From Paraburkholderia sp. BCC1885 (GTDB lineage: Bacteria > Pseudomonadota > Gammaproteobacteria > Burkholderiales > Burkholderiaceae): DNA of 64,000 nucleotides. Both the position numbers and the translations under genes were made by a program. The stretch is taken from NCBI RefSeq assembly GCF_900996235.1, contig NZ_CAAJGM010000044.1:124001-188000 (forward strand), written 5' to 3'. The notes beneath the pieces are model-generated. The model saw only the letters and a list, made by a program, of their open reading frames with translations. It made no database searches and was not told the origin of the DNA. Every line of letters begins with the position of its first letter. Within the stretch, counting starts at the first letter, position 1. Shown here piece by piece: positions 1-10,302 of the stretch.

Positions 1-269
1 GGGAAGTTGTTGGTGGAATGCAGCACTTCGATCGCGGTCTTCCAGTCCTGATGGAACACCAGGTCGTTGAAGTCCGGGATGATGTTGTTCACCGGGCAGC
101 CGTTATTGCAGAACGGGATGCCGCAGTCCATGCAACGTGCGCCTTGAATCTTCGCTTCGTCGTCGGACAATGCCGCGACGAATTCCTTGTAGTGCTTCAC
201 ACGCGTGAGCGGAGCTTCGTACGTCTCGTGGCGACGTTCGAACTCGAGAAAACCGGTTGCCTTGCCCAT
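1..269 (-). CDS. gltD: Glutamate synthase small subunit GltD (5' end only, cut by window edge)
   Basis: The first 89 codons are present; the rest lies beyond the left edge. The start is the ATG at 269, giving [13 protein letters not shown]. The visible part carries the N-terminal iron-sulfur domain: Cys-rich stretches [12 protein letters not shown] and NNGCPVNN at about residues 43-60 would ligate a [4Fe-4S] cluster. In this family the beta subunit oxidises NADPH at FAD and passes electrons through its clusters to GltB, which makes two glutamates from glutamine and 2-oxoglutarate. It follows gltB with a 110-bp gap, so co-transcription is likely. Confidence 0.95.
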   Translation of the reverse strand, partial: MGKATGFLEFERRHETYEAPLTRVKHYKEFVAALSDDEAKIQGARCMDCGIPFCNNGCPVNNIIPDFNDLVFHQDWKTAIEVLHSTNNF

Positions 270-379
270 GTGGTTCTCTTATCTATCTATACAGGTGGGG
301 AATCGGCGCCTGCCGCACACGAGGGCGGCAGGCACATCTAACAGGTTTTTAACCTGACGTTTGGGTCTGGCGCTGCGGG

Positions 380-3300
380 TTAAGCGGCGAGCACTTCCTT
401 GTTCGCCTTCTTCGCCGCCATCTCGCCCAGCGCGCGCTTGTATTCCGTCGGGAACACCTTGACGAACTGACGGCGCGACGCGTCCCAGTTTTCGAGCAGC
501 GCCTTCGCGCGCGGCGAACCGGTGAACTGGAAGTGACGTTCGATCAGCCCCTTGAGCAGCACTTCGTCGGTTTCGTTCGCGTGCCACAGACCCTTGTCGA
601 CCGTGCGTTCCTGTTCGGCCTGTTGCAGCACCGGATCGAGCGCGACCATCGACTTGTTGCACTTGCCGGCAAACGTGTTGTCCGGATCGAACACATACGC
701 GATGCCGCCCGACATGCCGGCCGCGAAGTTACGCCCCGTCTCGCCGAGCACCACCACCGTGCCGCCCGTCATGTATTCGCAACCGTGGTCACCGGTACCT
801 TCCACCACTGCGGTCGCGCCCGAGTTACGCACGCAGAAGCGCTCGCCGGCCACACCGCGGAAGAATGCTTCGCCTTCGATCGCGCCGTACATCACCGTAT
901 TGCCGCAGATGATGTTTTCTTCCGACTTGCCGCGGAAATCGTTAGTCGGACGAATGATGATGCGTCCACCCGACAGGCCCTTGCCGACATAGTCGTTGCC
1001 GTCGCCGACCAGGTCCAGCGTCACGCCGCGGGCGAGAAACGCGCCGAAACTCTGGCCCGCCGTCCCCTTCAACTGGATATGCACCGTATCGTCGGGCAGG
1101 CCGTCGTGGCCGTACTTCTTCGCGATCGTGCCGGACAACATGGCGCCGACCGTGCGGTTGACGTTGCGCACCGGCTGGATGAACGAGACGTGCTCGCCCT
1201 TCTCGATGGCCGCCTTTGCCTTCTCGATCAGGGTGTGATCGAGTGCCTTGTCGAGGCCATGGTCCTGCACGTCGACGTGCTTGCGCGCCACTTCCGCCGG
1301 CACCGACGGCTGGTAGAACACGCGCGAGAAGTCCAGCCCCTTCGCCTTCCAGTGTTCGACGCCCTTCTTCGTGTCGAGCAGTTCGGCATGGCCGACCAGG
1401 TCGTCGAACTTGCGAATACCCAGTTGCGCCATGATTTCGCGCACCTCTTCCGCAACGAAGAAGAAGAAGTTGACGACGTGTTCCGGCTGGCCCTTGAACT
1501 TCGCGCGCAGCACCGGATCTTGCGTGGCCACGCCCACCGGGCAGGTATTCAGATGGCACTTGCGCATCATGATGCAGCCCTGGACCACGAGCGGCGCCGT
1601 CGCAAAGCCAAATTCATCCGCGCCGAGCAGCGCGCCGATCACGACATCGCGGCCGGTCTTCATCTGACCGTCCGCCTGCACGCGGATACGGCCGCGCAGC
1701 TGGTTCAGCACCAGGGTCTGCTGCGTTTCGGCGAGACCGAGCTCCCACGGCGTGCCGGCGTGCTTGAGCGACGACAGCGGCGAAGCGCCCGTACCGCCAT
1801 CATGGCCCGCGATCACGACGTGATCGGCCTTGGCCTTGGCGACACCCGCAGCCACCGTGCCGACGCCCGATTCCGAGACGAGCTTGACCGAAATGCTGGA
1901 AGACGAGTTGACGTTCTTCAGGTCGTGGATCAGTTGCGCCAGATCTTCGATCGAATAGATGTCGTGGTGCGGCGGCGGCGAGATCAGCCCGACGCCCGGC
2001 ACCGAGTAACGCAGCTTGCCGATGTAATCCGACACCTTGTGACCCGGCAACTGGCCGCCTTCGCCCGGCTTCGCGCCCTGCGCCATCTTGATCTGGATCT
2101 GATCGGCCGAGGCGAGATATTCCGCCGTCACGCCAAAACGACCCGACGCCACCTGCTTGATCTTCGAGCGCAGCGAATCGCCGTCCTTCAGCGGAATGTC
2201 GACGATGACTTCGTCGCCGATCACCGACTTCATGGTGTCGCCGTTCTTGATCGGAATGCCGCGCAGTTCGTTGCGATAGCGGTTCGCATCCTCGCCGCCT
2301 TCGCCGGTGTTCGACTTGCCGCCGATGCGGTTCATCGCCACCGCCAGCGTGGCATGGGCTTCCGTGCTGATCGAGCCGAGCGACATCGCGCCCGTTGCAA
2401 AGCGCTTGACGATTTCCTTCGCCGGTTCGACTTCGTCGAGCGGAATCGCTTTGGTCGGATCGAACTTGAATTCGAACAGGCCGCGGAACGTCATGTGGCG
2501 CTTCGTCTGATCGTTGATCAGGTGGGCGTATTCCTTGTACGTCTGGTACGAATTGCTGCGCGCCGAGTGTTGCAGCTTGGCGATCGCATCCGGCGTCCAC
2601 ATATGTTCTTCGCCGCGCACGCGGTAGGCGTACTCGCCACCCGCGTCGAGCATGTTGGCGAGAACCGGGCTGTCGCCGAACGCGTCACGGTGCAGACGGA
2701 TGGCTTCTTCCGCCACGTCGAACAGGCCAATGCCGCCCACCTTCGACGAGGTGCCGCGGAAGTACTTCGACACCAGGTCTTCGGCAAGGCCGACTGCTTC
2801 GAAGATCTGCGCGCCGGTGTACGACATGTAGGTCGAAATGCCCATCTTCGACATGACCTTCTGCAGGCCCTTGCCGACTGCCTTGGTGAAGTTGTAGACC
2901 GCCTTCTCCGCCGACAGGTCGCCCTTCAGGCCAGCGGCCATTTGCGCGAGCGTTTCCATGGCGAGATACGGATGCACGGCTTCCGCGCCGTAACCGGCGA
3001 GCAACGCGAAGTGATGCGTCTCGCGCGCCGAACCGGTTTCGACCACCAGACCCGCGCTCGTGCGCAGACCGTGCTGCACCAGATGCGTGTGGATCGCGGC
3101 CGTGGCGAGCAGCGCGGGAATCGCGACGTTGTCGCGGTCGGTCTTGCGGTCGGACACGATCAGCATGTTGTAGCCGGACTTCACCGCATCGACAGCTTCC
3201 GCGCACAACGAGGCCAGACGCGCTTCGATGCCTTCCTTGCCCCAGGCCACCGGATAGCAGATGTTCAGCTCATACGAACTGAACTTGCCGCCGGTGTACT

Positions 3301-5083
3301 GATCGATTGCGCGGATCTTGGCGATGTCCTTGAAGTCCAGCACCGGCTGCGACACCTCGAGACGCATCGGCGGGTTGATGTTGTTCGTGTCCAGCAGATT
3401 CGGCTTCGGACCGACGAACGACACCAGCGACATCACCATGTTTTCGCGGATCGGGTCGATCGGCGGGTTCGTGACTTGCGCGAACAACTGCTTGAAGTAG
3501 TGATAGAGCGTCTTGTTCTTGTTGGACATGACTGCCAGCGGCGAGTCGTTGCCCATCGAGCCGACGGCCTCTTCACCGGCTTGCGCCATCGGCGCCATCA
3601 GGAACTTGAGGTCTTCCTGTGTGTAGCCGAAGGCCTGCTGACGATCCAGCAAGGCTGCGGGTTCGCGACGCTCCGTCACGACGTCTTCCGCGCTCGGCTC
3701 GATTTCGTCGAGCTTGATGCGCACCGCGTCGATCCAGCTCTTGTATGGCTTGGCGTTGGCGAGGTTGTCCTTGAGTTCCTTGTCGTCGATGATGCGGCCG
3801 TGTTCCATGTCGATCAGGAACATCTTGCCCGGCTGCAGACGCCACTTCTTGACGATCTTCGATTCGGGAATCGGCAACGTGCCGGCTTCCGACGCCATGA
3901 TGACGAGGTCGTCGTCCGTGACGATGTAGCGTGCCGGACGCAGACCGTTACGGTCGAGCGTGGCGCCGATCTGACGGCCGTCGGTGAAGGCAATCGCGGC
4001 GGGGCCGTCCCACGGCTCCATCATCGCGGCGTGGTATTCGTAGAACGCGCGGCGGTTGTCGTCCATCAGCGTGTGCTGTTCCCAGGCTTCCGGGATCATC
4101 ATCATCATCGCGTGGACGAGCGGGTAACCGGCCATCACCAGCAGTTCGAGACAGTTGTCGAACGAGGCGGTGTCCGATTGGCCCGGATAGATCAGCGGCC
4201 ACAGCTTCGGCAGGTCGTCACCGAGCACGTGCGAGGCGATCGCGCCGGTACGCGCATTCAGCCAGTTGACGTTGCCCTTCACCGTGTTGATTTCGCCGTT
4301 GTGGGCAATCATCCGGTACGGGTGAGCCAGTTCCCACGCCGGGAACGTGTTCGTGGAGAAGCGTTGGTGCACCAGCGCCAGCGCCGACACGGTGCGGTCG
4401 TCCTGCAGGTCGCGGTAGTACACGCCCACCTGCCCGGCCAGCAGCAGGCCCTTGTAGACCACCGTGCGCGCCGACATGGACGGCACGAAGTATTCCTTGC
4501 CGTGCTTGAGCTTGAGCGCCTGGATGCGGTGGCTGGCGGTCTTGCGGATCACGTACAGCTTCCGTTCGAGCGCGTCGGTCACCATGATGTCCTTGCCGCG
4601 GCCAATGAAGATCTGGCGGATCAGCGGCTCGCTCGCCTTGACGGTGGGCGAAATGGGCATGGAGTGGTCGACCGGCACGTCGCGCCAGCCCAGCACCACC
4701 TGGCCCTCGGCCTTCACCGTGCGTTCCAGTTCCTGTTCGCAGGCGAGACGCGAGGCGTGTTCCTTCGGCAGAAAGATCATGCCGACGCCGTATTCGCCGA
4801 ACGGCGGCAACGTCACGCCCTGTTTGGCCATTTCCTCACGATAGAAACCGTCCGGCACCTGAATCAGGATGCCCGCGCCGTCGCCCATCAGCGGATCGGC
4901 GCCGACGGCGCCCCGGTGGTCGAGGTTCTCGAGAATCTTCAGGCCCTGCTGGATGATCTCGTGACTTTTCTTGCCCTTGATGTGAGCGACGAAGCCGACG
5001 CCGCAGGCGTCATGCTCGTTTTGCGGGTCATAGAGACCTTGCGCGGCGGGAACCGAGGAGACCGGTTGCTGGTGATCGTTCAT
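380..5083 (-). CDS. gltB: Glutamate synthase (NADPH) large subunit GltB
   Basis: 1567 aa, normal for the alpha subunit. I chose the ATG at 5083 (MNDHQQPV), 46 codons inside the longer open frame, because it leaves a short propeptide of about 26 residues before CGVGFVA. In this family that Cys becomes the N-terminal nucleophile of the type II glutamine amidotransferase domain after processing. Next come the central domain, the FMN-binding synthase domain (about 830-1230, with [10 protein letters not shown] and the Cys-rich [13 protein letters not shown] of the 3Fe-4S site) and the C-terminal beta-helix with [10 protein letters not shown]. It transfers glutamine amide nitrogen to 2-oxoglutarate with GltD. 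No strong Shine-Dalgarno is seen. Confidence 0.97.
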   Translation of the reverse strand: MNDHQQPVSSVPAAQGLYDPQNEHDACGVGFVAHIKGKKSHEIIQQGLKILENLDHRGAVGADPLMGDGAGILIQVPDGFYREEMAKQGVTLPPFGEYGVGMIFLPKEHASRLACEQELERTVKAEGQVVLGWRDVPVDHSMPISPTVKASEPLIRQIFIGRGKDIMVTDALERKLYVIRKTASHRIQALKLKHGKEYFVPSMSARTVVYKGLLLAGQVGVYYRDLQDDRTVSALALVHQRFSTNTFPAWELAHPYRMIAHNGEINTVKGNVNWLNARTGAIASHVLGDDLPKLWPLIYPGQSDTASFDNCLELLVMAGYPLVHAMMMMIPEAWEQHTLMDDNRRAFYEYHAAMMEPWDGPAAIAFTDGRQIGATLDRNGLRPARYIVTDDDLVIMASEAGTLPIPESKIVKKWRLQPGKMFLIDMEHGRIIDDKELKDNLANAKPYKSWIDAVRIKLDEIEPSAEDVVTERREPAALLDRQQAFGYTQEDLKFLMAPMAQAGEEAVGSMGNDSPLAVMSNKNKTLYHYFKQLFAQVTNPPIDPIRENMVMSLVSFVGPKPNLLDTNNINPPMRLEVSQPVLDFKDIAKIRAIDQYTGGKFSSYELNICYPVAWGKEGIEARLASLCAEAVDAVKSGYNMLIVSDRKTDRDNVAIPALLATAAIHTHLVQHGLRTSAGLVVETGSARETHHFALLAGYGAEAVHPYLAMETLAQMAAGLKGDLSAEKAVYNFTKAVGKGLQKVMSKMGISTYMSYTGAQIFEAVGLAEDLVSKYFRGTSSKVGGIGLFDVAEEAIRLHRDAFGDSPVLANMLDAGGEYAYRVRGEEHMWTPDAIAKLQHSARSNSYQTYKEYAHLINDQTKRHMTFRGLFEFKFDPTKAIPLDEVEPAKEIVKRFATGAMSLGSISTEAHATLAVAMNRIGGKSNTGEGGEDANRYRNELRGIPIKNGDTMKSVIGDEVIVDIPLKDGDSLRSKIKQVASGRFGVTAEYLASADQIQIKMAQGAKPGEGGQLPGHKVSDYIGKLRYSVPGVGLISPPPHHDIYSIEDLAQLIHDLKNVNSSSSISVKLVSESGVGTVAAGVAKAKADHVVIAGHDGGTGASPLSSLKHAGTPWELGLAETQQTLVLNQLRGRIRVQADGQMKTGRDVVIGALLGADEFGFATAPLVVQGCIMMRKCHLNTCPVGVATQDPVLRAKFKGQPEHVVNFFFFVAEEVREIMAQLGIRKFDDLVGHAELLDTKKGVEHWKAKGLDFSRVFYQPSVPAEVARKHVDVQDHGLDKALDHTLIEKAKAAIEKGEHVSFIQPVRNVNRTVGAMLSGTIAKKYGHDGLPDDTVHIQLKGTAGQSFGAFLARGVTLDLVGDGNDYVGKGLSGGRIIIRPTNDFRGKSEENIICGNTVMYGAIEGEAFFRGVAGERFCVRNSGATAVVEGTGDHGCEYMTGGTVVVLGETGRNFAAGMSGGIAYVFDPDNTFAGKCNKSMVALDPVLQQAEQERTVDKGLWHANETDEVLLKGLIERHFQFTGSPRAKALLENWDASRRQFVKVFPTEYKRALGEMAAKKANKEVLAA

Positions 5084-5256
5084 GGGGACACCGTCTGTAG
5101 GGGGCCGAGGAAGGCCGTTGAACCGTTTTTTATTGCCCGCAGTCGCACTGCAACTACGCAGCCGGCTTCGAGGCAACGCGCATCGAAACAGCCGGAATTC
5201 GGAATATACGCGACGAATCAAGGGAATAGCAAATAAAACGTGATGATCGATCCCCT

Positions 5257-5279
5257 ATTATCAGATTGGTGCATTGCAC
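5257..5279 (-). promoter_or_regulatory. Possible gltB promoter element with palindromic operator
   Basis: On the minus strand there is GATAAT (5257-5262), about 170 bases upstream of gltB. Just upstream, where promoter spacer would be, lies the odd-centred palindrome GTGCA-T-TGCAC (5269-5279). No -35 hexamer is convincing, which would fit an activator-dependent promoter, but this is inference only. Confidence 0.28.
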
Positions 5280-5318
5280 TCTATTTTTATTGGTTCCATA
5301 TCAAAAACAGTGCAAAAG

Positions 5319-5345
5319 AAAGCGGCATTGAAAAATGCCGCTTTT
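5319..5345 (-). terminator. Intrinsic terminator after the RAYT-like gene
   Basis: An 8-bp perfect stem GCGGCATT / AATGCCGC (5322-5329 and 5334-5341) with a 4-base loop is extended by A/T pairs. Read leftward it ends in TTTCTTTTGC, about 40 bases past the stop codon of the transposase-like gene. Read rightward it also ends in TTTT, so it may be bidirectional. It would insulate gltB from upstream transcription. Confidence 0.75.
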
Positions 5346-5384
5346 CGCAAGCCCTTGATGTCAAACGCCTTATCGGGTCAAGCC

Positions 5385-6092
5385 TTATTGGGTCTGCGGC
5401 GTTTCGCGGACCTTGCGCGGCCGGCCGCGCGGCAATGGCGAGACCCGGCGATTCGCCGCCCGCGCCGCCCACTCGCGGTACGAATCGCTGCCGAGCACCC
5501 AGCCTTTTAGCGTGGCCTGCTGCAACTGGCTGGCTTCGCGCTCGTCCAGCGGCTGCTCGCAGAGCTCGCGATAGGCTCGCTGCCGTTCGAACGGCGTATT
5601 GCCGAGCGACCAGTAGAGCGGGTGGTCGGTGATCAGGCTGTCGAGCGTCAGGCCAATATGATGCCGATAGCTCGACCAGCGGTAATCTTCAGGCGCGCTC
5701 ACCAGTTGCCCGCGCACCGGGCACATTTCGACCACCCGGCTCGCGAGCAGAAAGTAGCGCTCGCCTTCGATGACGGTGGCCCGGTAGCGACCCTCCCACA
5801 AAGTGCCGCGCCGCGAGTAGCGCCGGTTGAAGTGGGCGACGTAGCGGCGACCCACCGCTTGCATCGCCTTCGGCAGGCTCGACTCCTCCGTAGGCGTGAC
5901 GAGAAGTTGCACCGCACCCGGCATCAACGCGTAGGCGTGGATGGACAGATGATGGTCGCGGGAAGCCGCCTTCAGACAATCGATGAAGAGCTCGTAATCC
6001 TGATCGTCGACAAATGCGGGCTGTTGATCGAGTCCGCGCAGGATGACGTGTTGCGGCTGGTCGGGGACATAAAGACGTGCAAGCCGTGCCAT
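5385..6092 (-). CDS. RAYT-like (REP-associated Y1 transposase family) protein with all catalytic residues replaced
   Basis: 235 aa from the ATG at 6092 (MARLARLYVPDQPQHVILRG). The fold signatures of RAYT/IS200-like Y1 transposases are clear: HVILRG at the N-terminus, HAYALMP at 52-58, FNRRYSRRGTLWEGRY at 88-103 and DYRWSSY near residue 140. The catalytic HUH motif, normally NHVH or NHFH after LMP, reads GAVQ (A60, Q62). The nucleophilic tyrosine of the usual RYIxLNPVRA reads RVVEMCPVRG (V120). The frame is otherwise intact and full length, with a basic C-terminus (RGRPRKVRE). I infer a domesticated DNA- or RNA-binding protein, not an active element. A TATATA box within the palindrome GGTATATACC (6117-6126) lies just upstream. 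Confidence 0.8.
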   Translation of the reverse strand: MARLARLYVPDQPQHVILRGLDQQPAFVDDQDYELFIDCLKAASRDHHLSIHAYALMPGAVQLLVTPTEESSLPKAMQAVGRRYVAHFNRRYSRRGTLWEGRYRATVIEGERYFLLASRVVEMCPVRGQLVSAPEDYRWSSYRHHIGLTLDSLITDHPLYWSLGNTPFERQRAYRELCEQPLDEREASQLQQATLKGWVLGSDSYREWAARAANRRVSPLPRGRPRKVRETPQTQ

Positions 6093-6282
6093 GCTGGAGT
6101 ATCCAATAGTCGCGTTGGTATATACCCGAAGGTCCAAAAAAGCCGAACGCCCGTACGATTCGGTGCGAAGCGGCTCAGCGGAAAACCACGCGGGGCTTAG
6201 GGAGAAAGCTCTAACCGGGGCGTATGGTTTGTTTCAAACGTTCTGGTCATAATGAGCGGGCCTTTTCTGGAGGAGCACACAT

Positions 6283-7005
6283 ATGAAATTAAAACAGGCC
6301 ATAACGGGGATCGCGGCGCTCGCCTGCATGACGGCAGCTCACGCTCAATCGGCCGGAACCTTTTACGTCACAACAGGCTGGTTGCATCTCGCACCTCAGT
6401 CCAGTAGCGATCCATTGAAGGAGACAAGCGTTGGCGGTTCACCCGTTAATGTCTCACTGCCTAACACAGGCGCCACGCTCGACAGCGCCGACACACTCGG
6501 CTTCACCGCGGGCTACTTCGTTACCGACCACATCGCCACAGAATTCGTGATTGGCATTCCGCCGAAGTTCAATCTCGACGGCTCGGGCTCCTTCTCGTCC
6601 TACGGCAAACTCGGCGACGCCAAGCAGTGGAGCCCCACGCTGCTGTTCAAATACTACTTCCGCGACGCCCAGGCGAAGTTCCGTCCGTATCTCGGTATTG
6701 GCGTCACCCGGGTCTCGTTCACCGACGAAGAAATCACCAACAGTGCGTTCGAACAGCAGGTACTGCATGGTCCGACCTCGGTATCTACGGATAGTTCGTG
6801 GGAGCCGGTGTTTAATGGGGGCTTCACCTACGCTTTCGACCAGCACTGGTTCGCCGGCTTCTCGCTGTCCTACCTGCCGCTCAGCACCACGGCCAAGCTG
6901 AACACCGAAGCCGCCACGCCGGTGGGCACGCTCAACGTCCAGTCGCAGACGAAGATCAAGCTCAATCCGATCGTGACCTACGTCAACATTGGTTATCGCT
7001 TCTGA
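6283..7005 (+). CDS. ompW: OmpW-family outer membrane protein
   Basis: 240 aa. A cleavable signal peptide is evident: basic MKLKQ, a hydrophobic core and cleavage after AHA, near residue 21. The mature part alternates aromatic and polar residues as in a small beta-barrel, contains FKYYF and YLGIGVTRV strands typical of OmpW, and ends NIGYRF with the terminal Phe recognised by the BAM complex. OmpW proteins form narrow 8-stranded barrels with a hydrophobic channel; the substrate here is unknown. A GGAGGAG ribosome-binding site sits about 7 bases before the ATG. CATAAT at 6248-6253 is a possible -10. It is monocistronic, with its own terminator. Confidence 0.9.
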   Translation: MKLKQAITGIAALACMTAAHAQSAGTFYVTTGWLHLAPQSSSDPLKETSVGGSPVNVSLPNTGATLDSADTLGFTAGYFVTDHIATEFVIGIPPKFNLDGSGSFSSYGKLGDAKQWSPTLLFKYYFRDAQAKFRPYLGIGVTRVSFTDEEITNSAFEQQVLHGPTSVSTDSSWEPVFNGGFTYAFDQHWFAGFSLSYLPLSTTAKLNTEAATPVGTLNVQSQTKIKLNPIVTYVNIGYRF

Positions 7006-7044
7006 CAGTAAGACTAAGGGTAGACGAGTTTTGGGGGCTTGAAC

Positions 7045-7074
7045 AATGCCGTCATGCATTCATGGCGGCATTTT
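7045..7074 (+). terminator. Intrinsic terminator after ompW
   Basis: A 12-bp stem with one G-T wobble (AATGCCGTCATG against CATGGCGGCATT), a CATT loop and a following TTTT, 40 bases past the ompW stop. Confidence 0.85.
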
Positions 7075-7214
7075 CATTGGTATGGCGCACAAAGCGCATT
7101 CATATGACCCAACTGCCCAGCGCTTTGTAAATTTGACCCGCACAAGCCTGCTTGCGATGCAAATTGTGCCACCGCGATCATGCGCAGACTGGCATGAAAC
7201 CGCTCTTTGAGCCG

Positions 7215-7230
7215 TGGCACCGAAGTTGCG
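7215..7230 (+). promoter_or_regulatory. Sigma-54 (-24/-12) promoter upstream of the DUF883 gene
   Basis: TGGCAC-CGAAG-TTGC matches the sigma-54 consensus TGGCAC-N5-TTGC in all invariant positions, with the required 10 bases between GG and GC. It is 64 bases before the ATG at 7294 and in the right orientation. No activator site was identified. Confidence 0.65.
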
Positions 7231-7293
7231 TCACATGGGGTTTCCCGCGTCATTCATGCGGGACATCTTTGACTCATCAACGACGGAGCGACC

Positions 7294-7677
7294 ATGACTG
7301 CACTACCGAACACGCGAGACGCCCTTGGCGAATCCTGGACGTCGACGAGCCGCCGTGCGCGCCGCATCGCGCGCCATAGCCGCCACGCGGCGGAAGACAT
7401 CGCCACTGAACTGCGCTCACTGATGTCGGAGCTTGAAGATACGCTGGCGGACGGCACCCAGGCCGACGCCGCAGCGCTGCGCGCCCAGTTGAGCAAACGC
7501 CTCGATACGGCCCGCGCCCGCCTGAACGATACCCGAGATGCGGTGCGCCAACGCGCCGAAGTCGCGCTATCCGACGCCGACGACTACGTGCGTGAAAACC
7601 CGTGGCAGACCATTGCGATCGTGGGCGGCATTGCCCTGATCGCCGGTGCATTGTTCGCGCGCGGCTGGTCCGACTGA
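7294..7677 (+). CDS. DUF883 (ElaB/YqjD/YgaM-type) C-tail-anchored membrane protein
   Basis: 127 aa. The N-terminal two thirds is charged and predicted helical (coiled-coil-like, Ala/Arg/Asp/Glu-rich). The C-terminus has the family signature VRENPWQ followed by a single hydrophobic segment (about residues 105-122) and a short RGWSD tail. E. coli YqjD and ElaB are inner-membrane proteins that bind ribosomes in stationary phase; a similar role is inference. GGAG precedes the ATG by about 7 bases. The gene stands alone behind a good sigma-54 promoter match, suggesting regulation by nitrogen or stress activators. Confidence 0.85.
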   Translation: MTALPNTRDALGESWTSTSRRARRIARHSRHAAEDIATELRSLMSELEDTLADGTQADAAALRAQLSKRLDTARARLNDTRDAVRQRAEVALSDADDYVRENPWQTIAIVGGIALIAGALFARGWSD

Positions 7678-7716
7678 TATTCGCGTAGCGTAAATACGCC
7701 TCTTTTCTGCGGACGA

Positions 7717-7800
7717 GAGGCGGTTTATGCCGGACGACTGAGGCGCGGTTTATGCCGGGCGAGGCGCGGTTTGCCGGGCAGCGCCCGGTTTGCGCGCAGC
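7717..7800 (+). repeat. Short imperfect tandem repeats, about 20-bp unit
   Basis: About four degenerate copies of GGCGCGGTTTATGCCGGGCG fill the gap between the DUF883 gene and the 3' end of dgt (copies start near 7717, 7741, 7762 and 7781, the last two shortened). No open frame or clear hairpin with a T-tract explains them. Confidence 0.6.
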
Positions 7801-7809
7801 GGTGTCCGG

Positions 7810-9033
7810 TCAGTTATCCGCGATGACAAACAGCCGCTGATACTCCTTGAGCGCATAGCGGTCCGTCATGCCCGCGATGTAATGCGCGATCAGCCGCGGC
7901 TGAACGGCTGCATCCGGTGACTGGTACGCGGGCGGCAGCAGCCGCGGGTCGTCAGTGAACGCGTCGAACAGGCCGACCACCACGCGGCGCGCCTTGTTGG
8001 TCATGCGCATCACGCGATAGTGACGGTACAGGTTCTTGAACAGAAAGCGCTTGAGCACGGCCGCCTGCGCAGCAACGCCCGCGCTGTGCGCGACGAGCGG
8101 CGGCACCGCGCGCACGGCGTCGATCGATGCCGGCGCGTGCTCGACGAGGTTACGGCTGGTCGTCTCGATCAGATCGACAATCAGCGTGTTGATGATGCGC
8201 CGCACCGTTTCGTGGATCAGCCTGCGGCCTTCGATCTGCGGATAATCGCGCCGCGCCGCTTCGTAATGCGACTGCCACAACTCGACTTCAGCCAGTTGCT
8301 CGACCGTCAGCAGACCGGAGCGCAGACCGTCATCGACATCGTGATTGTTGTAGGCGATTTCGTCAGCGACGTTCGCAATCTGCGCTTCGATGGACGGTTG
8401 CCGCCCTTCGAGAAAGCGCTCGCCCAGCGCGCCAAGCCGCCGCGCATTTTCCCGCGAGCAGTGCTTGAGAATGCCCTCGCGCGTTTCGAAGCAGAGATTG
8501 AGGCCGTTAAACGCGCCGTAATGCTCCTCCAGATCGTCGACCACGGCGAGGCTCTGCAAGTTGTGCTCGAAGCCGCCGTGCTCGTGCATGCATTCGTTCA
8601 GTGCGTCCTGACCGGCATGGCCGAACGGCGTGTGCCCCAGATCGTGAGCGAGTGAGATGGCTTCGACCAGATCTTCGTTGACCCGTAGGTTGCGCGCCAC
8701 CGACCGCGCAATCTGCGCCACTTCCAGGCTATGCGTGAGACGGGTGCGGAACAGATCGCCCTCGTGATTCACGAACACCTGGGTCTTGTATTCGAGACGC
8801 CGAAAGGCCGTGGAGTGGACGATGCGGTCGCGATCACGCTGAAACTCGGTGCGCGCGCTAGGCGGCGCCTCGGGGTGACGGCGGCCGCGCGATTGCGACG
8901 CATGCGCGGCATAAGGCGCAAGATGGGATTCTTCGAGTGCAGTGAGGCCGGGGATGGTTTGCGGCGGCGGCTTTACACCTGAGGGCGTACCACCAGGAGA
9001 AACATTCAGGGATTCGCTACGCGTTTCACTCAC
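7810..9033 (-). CDS. dgt: Deoxyguanosinetriphosphate triphosphohydrolase-like protein (HD domain)
   Basis: 407 aa from the GTG at 9033 (VSETRSESL). I chose it because GGAGAAG lies 5-10 bases upstream; an ATG at 9147 would add 38 residues of unfamily-like sequence. The motif [11 protein letters not shown] is followed by the metal-binding HD elements [26 protein letters not shown] and, later, NHDVDDGLR. The family hydrolyses dNTPs to deoxynucleosides and triphosphate; many 'dGTPase-like' members have broader or uncertain substrates. It is downstream of aroB in the same direction, an arrangement common in beta-proteobacteria. Confidence 0.9.
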   Translation of the reverse strand: MSETRSESLNVSPGGTPSGVKPPPQTIPGLTALEESHLAPYAAHASQSRGRRHPEAPPSARTEFQRDRDRIVHSTAFRRLEYKTQVFVNHEGDLFRTRLTHSLEVAQIARSVARNLRVNEDLVEAISLAHDLGHTPFGHAGQDALNECMHEHGGFEHNLQSLAVVDDLEEHYGAFNGLNLCFETREGILKHCSRENARRLGALGERFLEGRQPSIEAQIANVADEIAYNNHDVDDGLRSGLLTVEQLAEVELWQSHYEAARRDYPQIEGRRLIHETVRRIINTLIVDLIETTSRNLVEHAPASIDAVRAVPPLVAHSAGVAAQAAVLKRFLFKNLYRHYRVMRMTNKARRVVVGLFDAFTDDPRLLPPAYQSPDAAVQPRLIAHYIAGMTDRYALKEYQRLFVIADN

Positions 9034-9218
9034 CGGCTTCTCCGAATCAAAGACCACTTCGATACGCAACGCCACGGACTTTTTCGGGCAATACGGCGCC
9101 GCGCCGGGCTTCTGCCCCGCTGGAGCCGCCACTCCAAAAGACTCCACCTTCAGGGCTTGGGGGCTTACCGCCGCGGGTGGCCTGATTTCGCGCGAAGCGA
9201 AGCCTTTTCTGCCTGCGC

Positions 9219-10295
9219 CTAAACGGCCGCCGCCAGCGTGGCGTGCACCGCGGCATCCGGCGCCGGGCCGATTAGCGTCTCACCGAAACGCTTCAGCAGA
9301 ATGAATTTGATCTCACCCGCTTCGGCCTTCTTGTCGACCCGCATCAGGTCGACATACCTCGATTCGCCGAGAGCCGGCGCGCGAACCGGCAGATGCGCGG
9401 CCTTGATGACGTCGACGAGACGCCGGCGCGATGCTTCGTCGAGATGGCCGAGGCGCACCGACAAATCGGCCGCCATCACCATCCCGCAACCGACGGCCTC
9501 GCCATGCAGCCACTCACCGTAGCCGAGCCCGGCTTCGATGGCATGGCCGAACGTATGGCCGAAATTCAGAATCGCCCGCAGACCGCCTTCGCGTTCATCC
9601 GCCGCCACGACCGAGGCCTTGATCTCACACGAGCGCTTGACCGCCTCCGCGAGCGCCTGCGGCTCGCAGCCGTTCAACGCGTCGACATTCGCCTCGATCC
9701 ACTCGAAAAAAGCCGCGTCCGCAATGGCGCCGGTCTTGATGACTTCGGCGACGCCCGCCGCCAGCTCACGCGCAGGCAGCGTGCGCAACGCGCCGATGTC
9801 CGCGATCACGGCTTGCGGCTGGTAGAACGCGCCGATCATGTTCTTGCCGAGCGGATGATTGATGCCGGTCTTGCCGCCCACCGACGAATCCACCTGCGAA
9901 AGCAGCGTGGTGGGCACCTGGATGAACGGCACGCCGCGCATGTAGCAGGCAGCGGCAAAGCCGGTCATGTCGCCAATCACCCCGCCGCCCAGCGCGATCA
10001 AGGTGGTCTTGCGGTCGGCCCGCGCGCCCAGCAGGGCGTCGAAGATCAGATTGAGCGTTTCCAGGTTCTTGTAGGCCTCGCCATCCGGCAGCACGACCGT
10101 GGACACCTGCTTGCCGAGCGGTGCGAGCGCCTCACGCAGCAGGTCGCCGTAAAGCGGGTCGACAGTGGTGTTGGTGACGACGGTCACGGACGAACCGGCG
10201 ATATGCGGAGCAAACAGCGCCGTCTGGCCGATCAGGTCGGCGCCGATATGGATGGGATAGGCGCGGTCGCCCAGTTCGACTTTGACGGTAATCAT
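9219..10295 (-). CDS. aroB: 3-dehydroquinate synthase AroB
   Basis: 358 aa, usual length. It carries the NAD+-binding stretch ([15 protein letters not shown], about residues 105-119) and the conserved [19 protein letters not shown] active-site region, with metal-ligand residues further on in [11 protein letters not shown] and LHGEAVG. It converts DAHP to 3-dehydroquinate, step two of the shikimate pathway, in the cytosol. It starts 7 bp after the aroK stop, so the two shikimate genes are almost certainly one transcript. Confidence 0.97.
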   Translation of the reverse strand: MITVKVELGDRAYPIHIGADLIGQTALFAPHIAGSSVTVVTNTTVDPLYGDLLREALAPLGKQVSTVVLPDGEAYKNLETLNLIFDALLGARADRKTTLIALGGGVIGDMTGFAAACYMRGVPFIQVPTTLLSQVDSSVGGKTGINHPLGKNMIGAFYQPQAVIADIGALRTLPARELAAGVAEVIKTGAIADAAFFEWIEANVDALNGCEPQALAEAVKRSCEIKASVVAADEREGGLRAILNFGHTFGHAIEAGLGYGEWLHGEAVGCGMVMAADLSVRLGHLDEASRRRLVDVIKAAHLPVRAPALGESRYVDLMRVDKKAEAGEIKFILLKRFGETLIGPAPDAAVHATLAAAV

Positions 10296-10302
10296 GCTTG
10301 CA

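Noticed and set aside
533..5236. A 1567-codon open frame antisense to gltB, and similar very long antisense frames opposite fusA (46948-49014), rpoC (52547-56755) and rpoB (56885-60802)
   Set aside because: They mirror highly biased GC-rich genes in which TTA, CTA and TCA are avoided, which removes stop codons on the other strand. The products are rich in His, Arg, Val and Gln and resemble no family; the sense genes are certain.
5267..5280. NtrC site upstream of gltB (contains TGCACCA on the minus strand)
   Set aside because: The canonical site is TGCACCA-N4-TGGTGCA; here the half-sites face the opposite way with one base between them.
5319..7074. Similar AATGCCGC-containing hairpins on both sides of the RAYT/ompW pair, suggesting REP elements for the RAYT
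   Set aside because: Both are ordinary gene-end terminators with T-tracts in the right direction. The shared core is short, and the GTAG/GGAG-type head tetranucleotide expected of REPs is absent.
9034..9147. ATG start for dgt at 9147, adding 38 residues
   Set aside because: The extra residues look like translated intergenic sequence, and the GTG at 9033 has a good Shine-Dalgarno at proper distance. Not fully excluded.
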